Of a stretch of DNA of 45,573 bases, positions 11,355 through 19,717 are shown in pieces. The position numbers and the translations under genes are program-made. The notes under the pieces are model-generated. The model made no database searches. It saw only the letters and a list, made by a program, of their open reading frames with translations, and was not told the origin of the DNA. Each line of letters begins with the position of its first letter. Positions within the stretch are counted from its first letter, which is position 1. Origin of the DNA: Gammaproteobacteria bacterium (GTDB lineage: Bacteria; Pseudomonadota; Gammaproteobacteria; Steroidobacterales; Woeseiaceae); assembly GCA_009937615.1 (NCBI GenBank), contig JAACFB010000032.1:1-45573 (forward strand). Direction: 5' to 3'.

Positions 11355-12599
11355 TCAAAAAGTCAGCATGATCCCTGCGAGGGCGGCACTCATCAGGTTC
11401 GACAAGGATCCCGCGAGCACGGCCTTGAGTCCGAACCGCCCGATTACCTCGCGCTTCTCGGGAACGAGGACACCCAGGCCACCCAGCAGTATCGCGATCG
11501 ACGACAGGTTCGCAAATCCGCACAAGGAAATCGTCGTAACCGCCAGCGTCCTCGGGCTCATGCCGGCCAGGTAATCGTTGAAGTGAGAGAACGCGACGAA
11601 TTCATTCAGGATCAGTTTCTCGCCGAACAGAGCGCCCGCCGCCTCCGCTTCGGCCCACGGAACGCTCAGCAGGTACATCAGCGGTTGAAAGACCTTGCCC
11701 AATATCAGCTGCAGCGTAACCTCGTCAACTCCGAGCAATGTGTCGATCCCGAGGAGACCGCACAGCCCTCCAACTAGGCCGTTGAACAGGGCGATCAGGG
11801 CCACGAAAGCCACGAGCATCGCGCCGATGTTTACCGCAAGCCGCAAGCCTTCACCGGTGCCTGCAGCCGCGGCGAGGATGACATTGCCGTGGTGACTCGG
11901 CTCCATCTTCAGCTTTTCGTGGCCACTTGGCGGGACGTACTTTTCGTCGGGCATGATGATCTTGGCCATCAGCAGGCCACCCGGCGCCGCCATGAATGCG
12001 GCGGCGAGCAAATACTGGATGTCCGCTCCCATCATTACGTAACCTGCGAGTACGGTACCGGCGATCGACGAGACTCCGGACACCATTACCGCGTAAAACT
12101 GCGGCTCCGTAAGGCCGCGCAGGTAAGGCTTGACGACGAGCGGCGCCTCGGTCTGGCCGATGAATATATTTGCTGCGGCATTCATGGATTCGATAGCGCC
12201 GGTGCCGATAAATCTGTGTAACGCGCCACCGACGATTTTCACCAGTATTTGCATGATGCCCAGGTGGTACAGCACCGACATGAGCGCCGCGAAGAAAATG
12301 ATGATCGGCAATACGTTGATCGCGAAGCTGAAGCCGATGATATCCGTATCCGCAAGGGGCCCGAACACCATGTCGATGCCGGCTCTCGAGAAGCCGATGA
12401 CGGCGAGCACGCCCTTGCTCATGCCAGTGATCACCCGTTGGCCCCAGGGCGAATAAAGAACGATTGCCGCCAGGCCAGCCTGCAGGACAAATGCAGCGCC
12501 AACAACGCGAAGGTGAATGGCTTTACGATTACTCGAGAATGCCACCGCGATCGCGAGAATGGTGATGACACCGAAGATTCCGATCAGATTAGCCGGCAT
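11355..12599 (-). CDS. nupC: NupC-type concentrative nucleoside transporter
   Basis: Inner-membrane nucleoside:cation symporter (CNT family) of 414 residues with roughly 8-10 hydrophobic segments. Family marks include NVLPIIIFFAALMSVLYHLG, GTGAIESMNAAANIFIGQTEAPL (the conserved G-Q-T-E-A-P-L), the SSIAGTVLAGY segment and the conserved C-terminal LNEFVAFSHF. The ATG at 12599 has AGGGG seven bases upstream and fits the family's N-terminus better than an in-frame site 15 codons earlier. It lies 59 bases after deoA and four before the nucleoside hydrolase, so imported nucleosides meet the splitting enzymes encoded on the same message. NupC/CNT proteins use H+ or Na+; which one applies here is not clear. 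Confidence 0.92.
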   Translation of the reverse strand: MPANLIGIFGVITILAIAVAFSSNRKAIHLRVVGAAFVLQAGLAAIVLYSPWGQRVITGMSKGVLAVIGFSRAGIDMVFGPLADTDIIGFSFAINVLPIIIFFAALMSVLYHLGIMQILVKIVGGALHRFIGTGAIESMNAAANIFIGQTEAPLVVKPYLRGLTEPQFYAVMVSGVSSIAGTVLAGYVMMGADIQYLLAAAFMAAPGGLLMAKIIMPDEKYVPPSGHEKLKMEPSHHGNVILAAAAGTGEGLRLAVNIGAMLVAFVALIALFNGLVGGLCGLLGIDTLLGVDEVTLQLILGKVFQPLMYLLSVPWAEAEAAGALFGEKLILNEFVAFSHFNDYLAGMSPRTLAVTTISLCGFANLSSIAILLGGLGVLVPEKREVIGRFGLKAVLAGSLSNLMSAALAGIMLTF

Positions 12600-12658
12600 G
12601 TACTGCCCCTGTGAGGTCGTTATGGTTATTCTTGCCGCCGCCAAGGATACCGCATTGT

Positions 12659-13978
12659 TCAGCGATTTCCGGTCAGAATCTCGATTATCGTCGGCGCCTC
12701 GGGCGGGGCGTTGGGCCCGGTCTCACAAGCCGCGAGCAGACTTTGCTCGGCCTGCGCTGCATCATCTTCCGAAGCCGCGTGTATCAAGGCCAACGGTTTC
12801 TCTGCGTCCAGCAACGTACCGATCGGCGCTACCTGGCTTAAGCCGACTGACAGGTCAAGTGGCTCCCCTACCGCTCGGCGGCCGCCGCCCAGTTCGATGA
12901 TGGCGTTGCCGACAGCGCGGACGTCGATCTTCGTCAGGATGCCGCTCGAGTAAACCGGTCGCACCACAGGAGCCTTGGCCAGGTACAAGTCGGCTTTGTC
13001 GATGAAGTCGCTCGGACCGCCCAGCTCTGCACACATCACGCTGAAAATCTCTGCGGCACGGCCACTGGTAACCGCCTCGTCACAGCGGGTCAACGCTTTA
13101 TCCCGATCGGTTTCAAGGCCGGAAACAATCAGCATTTCCGCACACAAATTGAGTGTTACCGAGTCAAGTCTCGCTTCGCGGTGATCGTTACGCAGGTATT
13201 CAACGACCTCCGCAATTTCGAGCGCATTGCCTGCTGTCGTCCCGAGCACCTGGTTCATGTCGGTTATCAGCGCATGCACTTTCATGTCCGTGCGCGCCGC
13301 GGTGGCAATGATGGTCTCGGCCATCTCCCGCGCCCGCTCTAACGTTTCCATGAATGCGCCCGAACCGGTCTTGACGTCCATCACCATGTATTCCGTGCCT
13401 GCTGCCGTCTTCTTCGACAGGATCGAGGCCGTGATCAGCGGCACGGACTCGACGGTACTGGTGACATCCCGGATCGCATAGAAACGGCGATCAGCCGGGG
13501 CGAGATCGGCTGTCTGGCCGATGATGGCGCAGCCGGCTATCCTGACGACTTCCTTGAATTTCTCGAAGCCCGGTGCCGTGTTGTAGCCAGGAATCGATTC
13601 CGCCTTGTCGGTCGTGCCGCCCGTGTGCCCGAGACCGCGGCCCGAGATCATCGGCACGTAACAGCCACAGGCGGCCGCTATCGGCGCGAGCATGAAGCTG
13701 ACCTTGTCGCCGATACCGCCGGTCGAGTGCTTGTCGACGATGGGTCCGTCCAGGCCCTCGCCAGACCAATCCAGCACGGTGCCGGAGAAGGCCATGGCCG
13801 ATGTAAGCTTCGCTGCTTCATCAAACGACATCGAGTTCAGGAAGATAGCCATCGCAAGCGACGAGATTTGTTCTGCAGGAATGGACTGGTCGGCAAGACC
13901 GTCGACGAGGAACTGAATTTGTTCGTCGCTTAACTCATTGCCGTCGCGCTTGGCACGAATGACGTCGGTAAACAGCAT
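12659..13978 (-). CDS. deoA: Thymidine phosphorylase
   Basis: Phosphorolysis of thymidine or deoxyuridine to the base plus 2-deoxyribose-1-phosphate. The 439-residue protein has the glycosyltransferase family 3 N-terminal helical domain, the phosphate loop DKHSTGGIGDKVS, the family signature SGRGLGHTGGTTDKAES, and KKTAAGTEYMVMDVKTGSGAFM in the central domain, all as in E. coli DeoA (440 residues). The ATG at 13978 shares its A with the TGA of the upstream dioxygenase gene (TGATG), a strong sign of coupled translation. Products feed phosphopentomutase (16581-17780) and the PreTA/HydA/PydC pathway. No deoC aldolase gene is present in the window. Confidence 0.95.
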   Translation of the reverse strand: MLFTDVIRAKRDGNELSDEQIQFLVDGLADQSIPAEQISSLAMAIFLNSMSFDEAAKLTSAMAFSGTVLDWSGEGLDGPIVDKHSTGGIGDKVSFMLAPIAAACGCYVPMISGRGLGHTGGTTDKAESIPGYNTAPGFEKFKEVVRIAGCAIIGQTADLAPADRRFYAIRDVTSTVESVPLITASILSKKTAAGTEYMVMDVKTGSGAFMETLERAREMAETIIATAARTDMKVHALITDMNQVLGTTAGNALEIAEVVEYLRNDHREARLDSVTLNLCAEMLIVSGLETDRDKALTRCDEAVTSGRAAEIFSVMCAELGGPSDFIDKADLYLAKAPVVRPVYSSGILTKIDVRAVGNAIIELGGGRRAVGEPLDLSVGLSQVAPIGTLLDAEKPLALIHAASEDDAAQAEQSLLAACETGPNAPPEAPTIIEILTGNR

Positions 13979-14859
13979 CAGCCGACGAACCCCCGCAGCG
14001 GCAAATCTGCGCTGCGCTGCAGCCAGTTCTCCTTCGGGTAATGACAGTTGCGGTCGACAACGTGCAGCGTATAGGCGCAACGAGACTTATCCGAATGGTT
14101 CGGCCCGCTCAGGTGCGGGGAACGGCCGTCGAATATCACCAGCGTCCCGGTCCCTGCCTCGGCCGCGACTTCGGCCCCCTCGGGCCACGGTGACGTGTCG
14201 AGCGTCTCGAGTCGCAACTTGCCGTCGGCGCCGCGCAGCTCGCGCTCTTTGAGACCCATCCGGTGACCGCCCGGAATAAACTGCATGCAGCCGTTCTCGA
14301 CTGTCGCGTCCTCGAGTGCGAACCAAAAGCCCACGCAGGATTCGGGCTCGGTATAGATATAGGTCGAATCCTGGTGACAATGCACCTCGCCGCCGATGCG
14401 CGGGGGCTTGAATATCACCATGGACTGAATGATGCCGGGATCCGCAATGCCGATATCCTGCGCAACCTGGCCGAGTTCCGGCGTCCGCGAGAATGCGTCG
14501 AACACCGGGTCGAGATCGTGCATGGCGTGGCCCATCTTATTGAGGCTCTGTTCTTTCGACTGCCTGAGATTGCCCTGCTCATCAAACGCGCCCTGCTCGA
14601 AAAAGAAGCGAACCTTGTCGCCTGACTCTTCGAAATACTTGTCGCCCAGCTGCGTCTGATCCAGGGCCGAAAAGATGTGCCTGACCTCACCCGGATCGAA
14701 GGCGTCGACGAGTTCCTGCGTACGCTCGAGCAGCTGGCGGCACTTCTCAGGCGCGACGAAACCTTCAAGGACCAGCACGCCGGCACGCTCGTAATCGGCA
14801 CGCATCCGCTCAGTCAGCTTCCCGCCTTCGGGCGCCGCGTATGTCGGCAGCTTATTCAC
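13978..14859 (-). CDS. Phytanoyl-CoA dioxygenase (PHYHD1-like) family Fe(II)/2-oxoglutarate enzyme
   Basis: A cytoplasmic non-haem iron dioxygenase of about 293 residues, close in length and motif layout to animal PHYHD1. The iron ligands are H-x-D in HCHQDSTY (His162, Asp164) and His249 in SPHLSGPN; Arg260 in SRCAYTLH is the likely 2-oxoglutarate contact. Conserved blocks include VLVLEGF, DKVRFFFE, LNKMGHAMHDLDPVF and WFALEDATVENGCM. The start is uncertain: GTG at 14859 gives a family-like N-terminus without a clear ribosome site, while ATG at 14805 looks too short. Its stop overlaps the deoA start (TGATG), making it the first gene of the nucleoside operon. The substrate is unknown; context suggests a nucleoside or pyrimidine base. 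It has no signal peptide. Confidence 0.85.
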   Translation of the reverse strand: MNKLPTYAAPEGGKLTERMRADYERAGVLVLEGFVAPEKCRQLLERTQELVDAFDPGEVRHIFSALDQTQLGDKYFEESGDKVRFFFEQGAFDEQGNLRQSKEQSLNKMGHAMHDLDPVFDAFSRTPELGQVAQDIGIADPGIIQSMVIFKPPRIGGEVHCHQDSTYIYTEPESCVGFWFALEDATVENGCMQFIPGGHRMGLKERELRGADGKLRLETLDTSPWPEGAEVAAEAGTGTLVIFDGRSPHLSGPNHSDKSRCAYTLHVVDRNCHYPKENWLQRSADLPLRGFVG

Positions 14860-15005
14860 TGTGTTCTGGCACCGTTCTGAAACACCTCGGGTCGAATGTG
14901 GCTGATAGCTGTCGCACTTGCAAGTAGCCGTCCGGGCAAGCCGGAAATATAGCGGTATTGTCCGTGCACGGCTATTCACAGGCAATCTATATTGGCTTTT
15001 GATTT

Positions 15006-15021
15006 GCGTCTCAGCAGACGC
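15006..15021. promoter_or_regulatory. Inverted repeat in the divergent dioxygenase/deaminase promoter region
   Basis: GCGTC and GACGC flank six bases, about 40 bases before the amidohydrolase ATG and between two divergent transcription units. Further on, TTGGAC at 15028 resembles a -35 box but no good -10 follows. It could be an operator; support is weak. Confidence 0.18.
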
Positions 15022-15060
15022 GGCATCTTGGACGCCCCAATTTTGTGTCAGAATAAACTC

Positions 15061-16506
15061 ATGAAAACCGGAACGAAACGCCTGGCGATCCTGGCCGCCC
15101 TGCTGGCACTCGCGGGCTGCGCACCCGACACGAATTCTGCCGCCGAGCCTGCCGCCGAGTCTGCAGAAGACCTCGTCGACCTTATTATCGACGGCCGCTA
15201 CATCGTCACAATGGACGCCAGCAATTCCATTATCGAGAATGGCGCGGTTGCCGTCGATGACGGAGTGATCATTGCCGTCGGTTCACGTGACGAAATTCAT
15301 GAAACTTACTCCGCCACCGAGATGCTCGGCGGCGACAACCGCATCGTGCTTCCCGGTCTCGTCAATGGGCATTCGCACGCGGCAATGACAATCCTGCGCG
15401 GCGTCGCCGACGACCTTGCGCTCATGGACTGGCTCAATAACTACATTTTCCCGGCCGAGGTCGAATTCGTCGATGCCGAGTTCGTGCGTATCGGCACTGA
15501 GCTGGCCTGCTGGGAGATGATTCGCGGCGGCACGACGACGTTTGTGGACATGTACTACTACCCCGACACGATTGCCGATGTCGTTGATGGCTGTGGAATG
15601 CGCGCCCTGATCTCGTCAACCGTCATCGGCCAGCGCAGCCCGGATGCCGAGGGAGCCGACGACTCGATCACGAAGGGCAGCGGCTTCATTGAGCGCTGGC
15701 AGGGCCGAAACAGCCGCATTACACCCATCTTCGGCCCGCATGCGAACTACACGCTGGATGCGAAACAGCTCGCCGCCACGCGCCAGGCCGCGAGGCAGTT
15801 CGACGCGCCAATCAGTATTCATGTATCAGAATCGCCATTCGAGGTGCAGTATTCAAAGGATACGTTCGGCGCAACAAGCATTGAAATGCTTGATTCAATA
15901 GGGTTTTTCGAGGGCCCGACGATCGCGGCACACGTCGTGTGGCCGACCGAAGCTGAAATCCCGATCCTTGCCGAACGCAAGGTCGGCGTCATCCATAACC
16001 CAACTTCGAACATGAAGCTTGCCTCGGGCGTATCGCCCGTGACCGATATGCTTGCCGCGGGCGTTCGCGTCGGACTCGGCACCGACGGAGCAGCCAGCAA
16101 CAACGACCTCGACATGTGGGAGGAGATGCGGCTTGCGGCATTCCTGCAAAAAATCGAGGAGATGGATCCCCAGGCCCTGCCCGCGACATCCGTATTGCGC
16201 ATGGCGACGGCCGGAGGCGCGACAGCGATCGGGCTCGGCGAAAGCGTCGGTTCGATCGAACCCGGCAAACGTGCCGATATCATCCAGGTCGGTTTCGATG
16301 ATGTGCACCATGTGCCGACATACGACGTCATGTCACACCTGGTCTACGTTACGGACGAGCAGGACGTCGACACTGTCATTATTGATGGCAAGCTCGTGAT
16401 GCGGGATCGTGAACTGCTGACGATAGACACCGTGCGTGTCGCCGCCGAGGCAAACGCGCTCGCTACCCAGATAAAATCCGCGTTGACGCAAAGAAATCGC
16501 GAGTGA
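15061..16506 (+). CDS. Lipoprotein amidohydrolase of the ATZ/TRZ, adenosine/MTA/SAH deaminase group
   Basis: A metal-dependent deaminase of 481 residues. It carries a signal peptide and lipobox LAGC (Cys20), so it is predicted to be anchored outside the inner membrane, whereas most MTA/SAH and 5'-deoxyadenosine deaminases are cytoplasmic. Metal and catalytic residues are intact: NGHSHAAM (His104, His106), HVSE (His254, Glu257), AAHVVW (His291) and GTDGAAS (Asp342). NPTSNMKLASG and GKRADII are typical of the family. The ATG at 15061 begins the signal peptide; the upstream in-frame sequence is not protein-like. It is transcribed divergently from the nucleoside operon and ends with a clear terminator. 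A purine nucleoside is the likely substrate by family and context; guanine-type or chlorohydrolase activity cannot be excluded. Confidence 0.85.
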   Translation: MKTGTKRLAILAALLALAGCAPDTNSAAEPAAESAEDLVDLIIDGRYIVTMDASNSIIENGAVAVDDGVIIAVGSRDEIHETYSATEMLGGDNRIVLPGLVNGHSHAAMTILRGVADDLALMDWLNNYIFPAEVEFVDAEFVRIGTELACWEMIRGGTTTFVDMYYYPDTIADVVDGCGMRALISSTVIGQRSPDAEGADDSITKGSGFIERWQGRNSRITPIFGPHANYTLDAKQLAATRQAARQFDAPISIHVSESPFEVQYSKDTFGATSIEMLDSIGFFEGPTIAAHVVWPTEAEIPILAERKVGVIHNPTSNMKLASGVSPVTDMLAAGVRVGLGTDGAASNNDLDMWEEMRLAAFLQKIEEMDPQALPATSVLRMATAGGATAIGLGESVGSIEPGKRADIIQVGFDDVHHVPTYDVMSHLVYVTDEQDVDTVIIDGKLVMRDRELLTIDTVRVAAEANALATQIKSALTQRNRE

Positions 16507-16507
16507 T

Positions 16508-16531
16508 CCGCAGCACCGGTGCGGCTTTTTT
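16508..16531 (+). terminator. Rho-independent terminator after the amidohydrolase gene
   Basis: CCGCA (16508-16512) pairs with TGCGG (16520-16524) around a 7-base loop and is followed at once by C and six Ts. It begins two bases after the stop codon. A second hairpin without a T-run (GCCAGC/GCTGGC, 16551-16567) lies between this and the deoB stop. Confidence 0.75.
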
Positions 16532-16580
16532 CGCTGTGCCCGGTATCGTTGCCAGCGCCGGGCTGGCGCTAGTGGCCTGA

Positions 16581-17780
16581 CTAAAGGAAACTCGTTCCGT
16601 AATCCATCGGACTGACCTCGAAATAGCGTGCGAGGCTTTGGCCTATATCGGCAAAAGTCTCGCGCTTGCCGAGTGGCCCAGGTTGCACGCCATTGCCGTA
16701 GACGAGTACGGGAATGTGCTCGCGTGTGTGATCGCTGCCCGGCCATGTCGGGTCACAGCCGTGATCGGCCGTAATGACCAGAATGTCGTCTTCGTTCATT
16801 CGATCCAGCAACTCGGGCAACCGGCCATCAAGATATTCGAGCGCCGCGGCATAGCCTTCAACGTCGCGCCGATGACCATACAGCATGTCGAAGTCAACAA
16901 AGTTGGTAAAAACAATCGAACGATCTCCCGCGGATTCGAGTGCCTCGAGCGTTGCGTCGAATAATGCCGCGTTGCCGGTCGCTTTGACTATTTTCGTGAT
17001 CCCGCGATGCGCGTAGATATCAGCAATTTTTCCAATGCTGATGACCTCCCCACCCCCGGCGACGAGCTTGTCGAGTACCGTATCCGCATGCGGCGGTGTG
17101 GTCAGGTCACGCCGGTTACCGGTGCGCACATAGGTTTCAGCGCTCTCGCCGATGAACGGACGCGCGATGACCCGGCCGATGTTGTAGTCATCCACGAGTT
17201 CACGCGCGATGTCGCAGAGATCATACAGCCGCTGCAACCCGAATGAGCCTTCGTGACAGGCAATCTGGAAGACGCTGTCGGCCGACGTATAGACAATCGG
17301 CTTACCTGTGCGAACGTGCTCGTCACCGAGTTCCGCGACAATCGTCGTGCCCGACGCATGGCAGTTGCCAAGCACGCCGGGCAGGCCGGCGCGATCGATC
17401 AGCTTATCGAGCAGTTCTTTCGGGAATGTATCGGTCTTCGCCGTGAAATATCCCCAGTCAAACAGAACCGGAACACCGGCAATTTCCCAGTGCCCGCTCG
17501 GCGTGTCCTTGCCGCTCGAGAGTTCTGCAGCAAACCCGTAGGCCCCGATGATGTCGGAGTCCGTGTCAACGCCGGCTGGAAAGTCACCGGTGCTGTCGCG
17601 ACTGGCATGAAACAGACCCAGCCTCGCGAGGTTAGGCAGCCGCAGCGGTCCGGCTCCGGAATCTTCTCGCGCGCGTGCGATGTGCCCCAAAGTATCGGCA
17701 CCGGAGTCGCCGAATCGTTCGGCATCAGCCGTCGCGCCGATACCGAAGGAATCCATGACAAGAATGATCGCTCTGCCCAT
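16581..17780 (-). CDS. deoB: Phosphopentomutase
   Basis: Interconverts (deoxy)ribose-1-phosphate and (deoxy)ribose-5-phosphate, moving sugar released by thymidine phosphorylase into central metabolism. The 399-residue protein is normal in length and shows the alkaline-phosphatase-fold metal motifs: [17 protein letters not shown] at the N-terminus, the ADTLGH segment, [14 protein letters not shown], and [20 protein letters not shown] near the C-terminus. The cap-domain segment [11 protein letters not shown] is also intact. The ATG at 17780 has no strong ribosome site. It is convergent with the amidohydrolase gene and sits downstream of the cytochrome oxidase genes on the same strand, separated by 191 bases. 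Confidence 0.95.
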   Translation of the reverse strand: MGRAIILVMDSFGIGATADAERFGDSGADTLGHIARAREDSGAGPLRLPNLARLGLFHASRDSTGDFPAGVDTDSDIIGAYGFAAELSSGKDTPSGHWEIAGVPVLFDWGYFTAKTDTFPKELLDKLIDRAGLPGVLGNCHASGTTIVAELGDEHVRTGKPIVYTSADSVFQIACHEGSFGLQRLYDLCDIARELVDDYNIGRVIARPFIGESAETYVRTGNRRDLTTPPHADTVLDKLVAGGGEVISIGKIADIYAHRGITKIVKATGNAALFDATLEALESAGDRSIVFTNFVDFDMLYGHRRDVEGYAAALEYLDGRLPELLDRMNEDDILVITADHGCDPTWPGSDHTREHIPVLVYGNGVQPGPLGKRETFADIGQSLARYFEVSPMDYGTSFL

Positions 17781-17888
17781 GGGTTTACTTTACCAGAAGG
17801 GAGAAGCCGGGAAGGTGGTGATGACCGCCGGCACGATCAGTTCCCACGGGCCCTGCCGCGACGGGAGCGTACCCACAGGACAGGAATC

Positions 17889-17910
17889 CCCGGGGATGCA
17901 TGCCCCCGGG
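17889..17910. terminator. Strong palindromic hairpin downstream of the cytochrome oxidase operon
   Basis: CCCGGGG and CCCCGGG form a 7-bp all-GC stem around an 8-base loop, about 60 bases after the subunit IV stop on the minus strand. There is no T-run, so it may act as a 3'-end stabiliser or Rho-associated structure. A minus-strand frame ending at 17790 has coding-like third positions near its end, but no start or family can be assigned. Confidence 0.35.
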
Positions 17911-17971
17911 TGAAGGTCGTTTATCGCGGTGCTTGACGAGGAGCCGCGGCGGGAATCGTTCGCGCCAGCTT

Positions 17972-18322
17972 CTAGTGGTGGGGCGGCGCCTGTGGCTCGA
18001 AGGTGCTTTCGCCATAGTACTCGACACGGGTCTCCTCGACATAGTTTCCTTCCAGCGCCATGAGCCAGATCAGTACCAGGATGGCGGCGGGCGGGCCGAG
18101 GATCGCCAGCTTCAGCGCCAGTCGCTCCCACTGCATGTGCATGAAAATCGCGATAATGAACCCGGCTTTGAGGAACATGAAGACCAGTATCAGCGTCCAG
18201 CGTAACGTGCCCTGGAGGTTCATGTAATCCACCATGTAGGAAAAAAAGCTGAGCACAAACAGCAGGCCCCAGATCCAGAAATAGACACTGAGCGGATGTT
18301 GTTGTCCTTCTTCACTTGCCAT
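17972..18322 (-). CDS. Cytochrome c oxidase subunit IV (prokaryotic type)
   Basis: Small accessory subunit of a haem-copper oxidase, about 116 residues with three membrane segments (about 13-33, 42-64 and 75-95). KAGFIIAIFMHMQWER in the middle helix is characteristic of the prokaryotic subunit IV/CyoD group. The ATG at 18322 has AGGAG nine bases upstream, which decides against an earlier in-frame site. The C-terminal tail is rich in Glu, Pro and His. It is the last gene of the oxidase operon, 20 bases after subunit III. Confidence 0.85.
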   Translation of the reverse strand: MASEEGQQHPLSVYFWIWGLLFVLSFFSYMVDYMNLQGTLRWTLILVFMFLKAGFIIAIFMHMQWERLALKLAILGPPAAILVLIWLMALEGNYVEETRVEYYGESTFEPQAPPHH

Positions 18323-18342
18323 GCGGATGACTCCTGAACCCG

Positions 18343-19017
18343 TTACCAAAGATAGAAAAATGCAAAGATGAAGACCCAGACCAGGTCGACAAAGTGCCAG
18401 TAGAGGCCGGCGATTTCGACGATCTCGTAATTCCCACCACGCTTCTCATAAAAGCCGTTTCTCACTCGGGCTGCAACCACCATCAGGTAAATCACACCGG
18501 CCGAAACGTGCAGGCCGTGAAACCCGGTGATCATGAAAAAACTCGCCCCGAACTGTGCGGCACCCATCGGATTGCTCCACGGTCGCACACCCTCATCGAC
18601 GATCAACTTGGTCCATTCGAAAGCCTGCATGCCGACGAACGACGCGCCAAGCAGCGCCGTTGCGGCCATGAGCCAGAAAGTCTTGTTCCTGTCCTTGCGA
18701 TAACCCATGTTCACGGCCATGGCCATCGTGCCCGACGACGTGATCAGGATAAACGTCATGATCGCGATCAGGATCAACGGAATCGGGTCGCCTCCGAACG
18801 AGAGCGCAAAGACTTCGCTGGGCACCGGCCACGGATCGGTCGTGCCGATGCGAACCGTCATGTACGAGACAAGGAAGCAGCTGAAGATAAACGTATCGCT
18901 CAGGAGGAATATCCACATCATCGCCTTGCCCCAGGGCATACCGAAGACCTGTTTGTCCCTCGAGAAGTCGCTGACGACGCCTTGCGTGCCTGACGGCTCC
19001 ATTACTGCTTCTGACAT
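18343..19017 (-). CDS. ctaE: Cytochrome c oxidase subunit III
   Basis: Membrane subunit of the aa3-type oxidase, 224 residues with five hydrophobic helices. Family marks include FSCFLVSYMTVR, AFEWTKLI, FGASFFMITGFHGLHVSAGVIYL and the C-terminal GLYWHFVDLVWVFIFAFFYLW. It has the short five-helix form found in bacterial caa3 and bo3 enzymes, not the seven-helix mitochondrial form. The ATG at 19017 gives a soluble N-terminus of about 35 residues; the ribosome site (GGGG) is modest. It follows the paralogous subunit III-like gene by 43 bases. Confidence 0.9.
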   Translation of the reverse strand: MSEAVMEPSGTQGVVSDFSRDKQVFGMPWGKAMMWIFLLSDTFIFSCFLVSYMTVRIGTTDPWPVPSEVFALSFGGDPIPLILIAIMTFILITSSGTMAMAVNMGYRKDRNKTFWLMAATALLGASFVGMQAFEWTKLIVDEGVRPWSNPMGAAQFGASFFMITGFHGLHVSAGVIYLMVVAARVRNGFYEKRGGNYEIVEIAGLYWHFVDLVWVFIFAFFYLW

Positions 19018-19060
19018 AGATAACCCCAAAAATAAATTGGCTATATAAAGATCGACACCG

Positions 19061-19717
19061 CTACGTCGACAACAAAAGTCCAAACATTACGAGCCAGACC
19101 AGCAGCAGGAAATGCCAGTAGATCGTGCATAACTCGATGCTTTGTTCGACATCATCGCTGCCGCCAAACAAACGCTGTGTTGCGCGTGCCCAAACGTACA
19201 TTCCGCCGAGAATATGCACCGCATGCAGGCCGGTCATCAGGAAGAAAAACGCATTGGCCGGATTGCCGGTCACATACTGACCCGATGCGTACAGTTCCTG
19301 CCAGGCGGCGTACTGACCGAGCAAGAACAGTGTCGTCAGCACGCCTGTAATGATGAGGCCCGGCTTGAGTCTGGCCGTCGCATCCAGCACGGCCGCGTTG
19401 CGCGTCCACTGAAACGCGATACTGGCCGCGACGAGGATACCGGTGTTCGCCCACAGCAGCTGTGGCTCTGTCAGCGGCACCCAGTCGCCCAGGTCCATGC
19501 GCAGCGTGTAGGCGCTCATGATCAGCGCGAAGAACGACGTGACGACAGCGAGGAACGTCGTCAGCGCGACCAGCTTCGGTTTCGCGTTGAACGGCGCCTG
19601 GTACGCCGCCTCATCGACAGGCTCCGCAATCCAGGGCTGGGTATTAAACGACTGCTTGAGAATCCATCCCAGCAGCGTGGCGAGAATAATCGCCAGGATG
19701 ATCAGGCCGAATTCCAC
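19061..19717 (-). CDS. Second subunit III-type protein of cytochrome c oxidase
   Basis: A 218-residue membrane protein with about six hydrophobic segments. It shares the subunit III C-terminal pattern with its downstream neighbour: AFFFLMTGLHAVHILGGMYVW and IYWHFLLLVWLVMFGLLL. It differs in having an extra N-terminal helix and a Pro/Glu linker (residues about 25-45). The start is GTG at 19717, whose first G is the last base of the subunit I TAG (TAGTG), so it is probably co-translated with subunit I. It may be a true paralogous subunit replacing missing helices of subunit III, or an assembly partner. The function beyond family membership is inferred. Confidence 0.85.
   Translation of the reverse strand: MEFGLIILAIILATLLGWILKQSFNTQPWIAEPVDEAAYQAPFNAKPKLVALTTFLAVVTSFFALIMSAYTLRMDLGDWVPLTEPQLLWANTGILVAASIAFQWTRNAAVLDATARLKPGLIITGVLTTLFLLGQYAAWQELYASGQYVTGNPANAFFFLMTGLHAVHILGGMYVWARATQRLFGGSDDVEQSIELCTIYWHFLLLVWLVMFGLLLST

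Noticed and set aside
15028..15056. TTGGAC near the amidohydrolase gene as a -35 box
   Set aside because: No acceptable -10 box lies at the right distance, so I do not call a promoter.
17790..17971. Minus-strand coding-like tail downstream of the oxidase genes
   Set aside because: Third positions look coding near the end, but the frame overlaps subunit IV with no usable start or known family.
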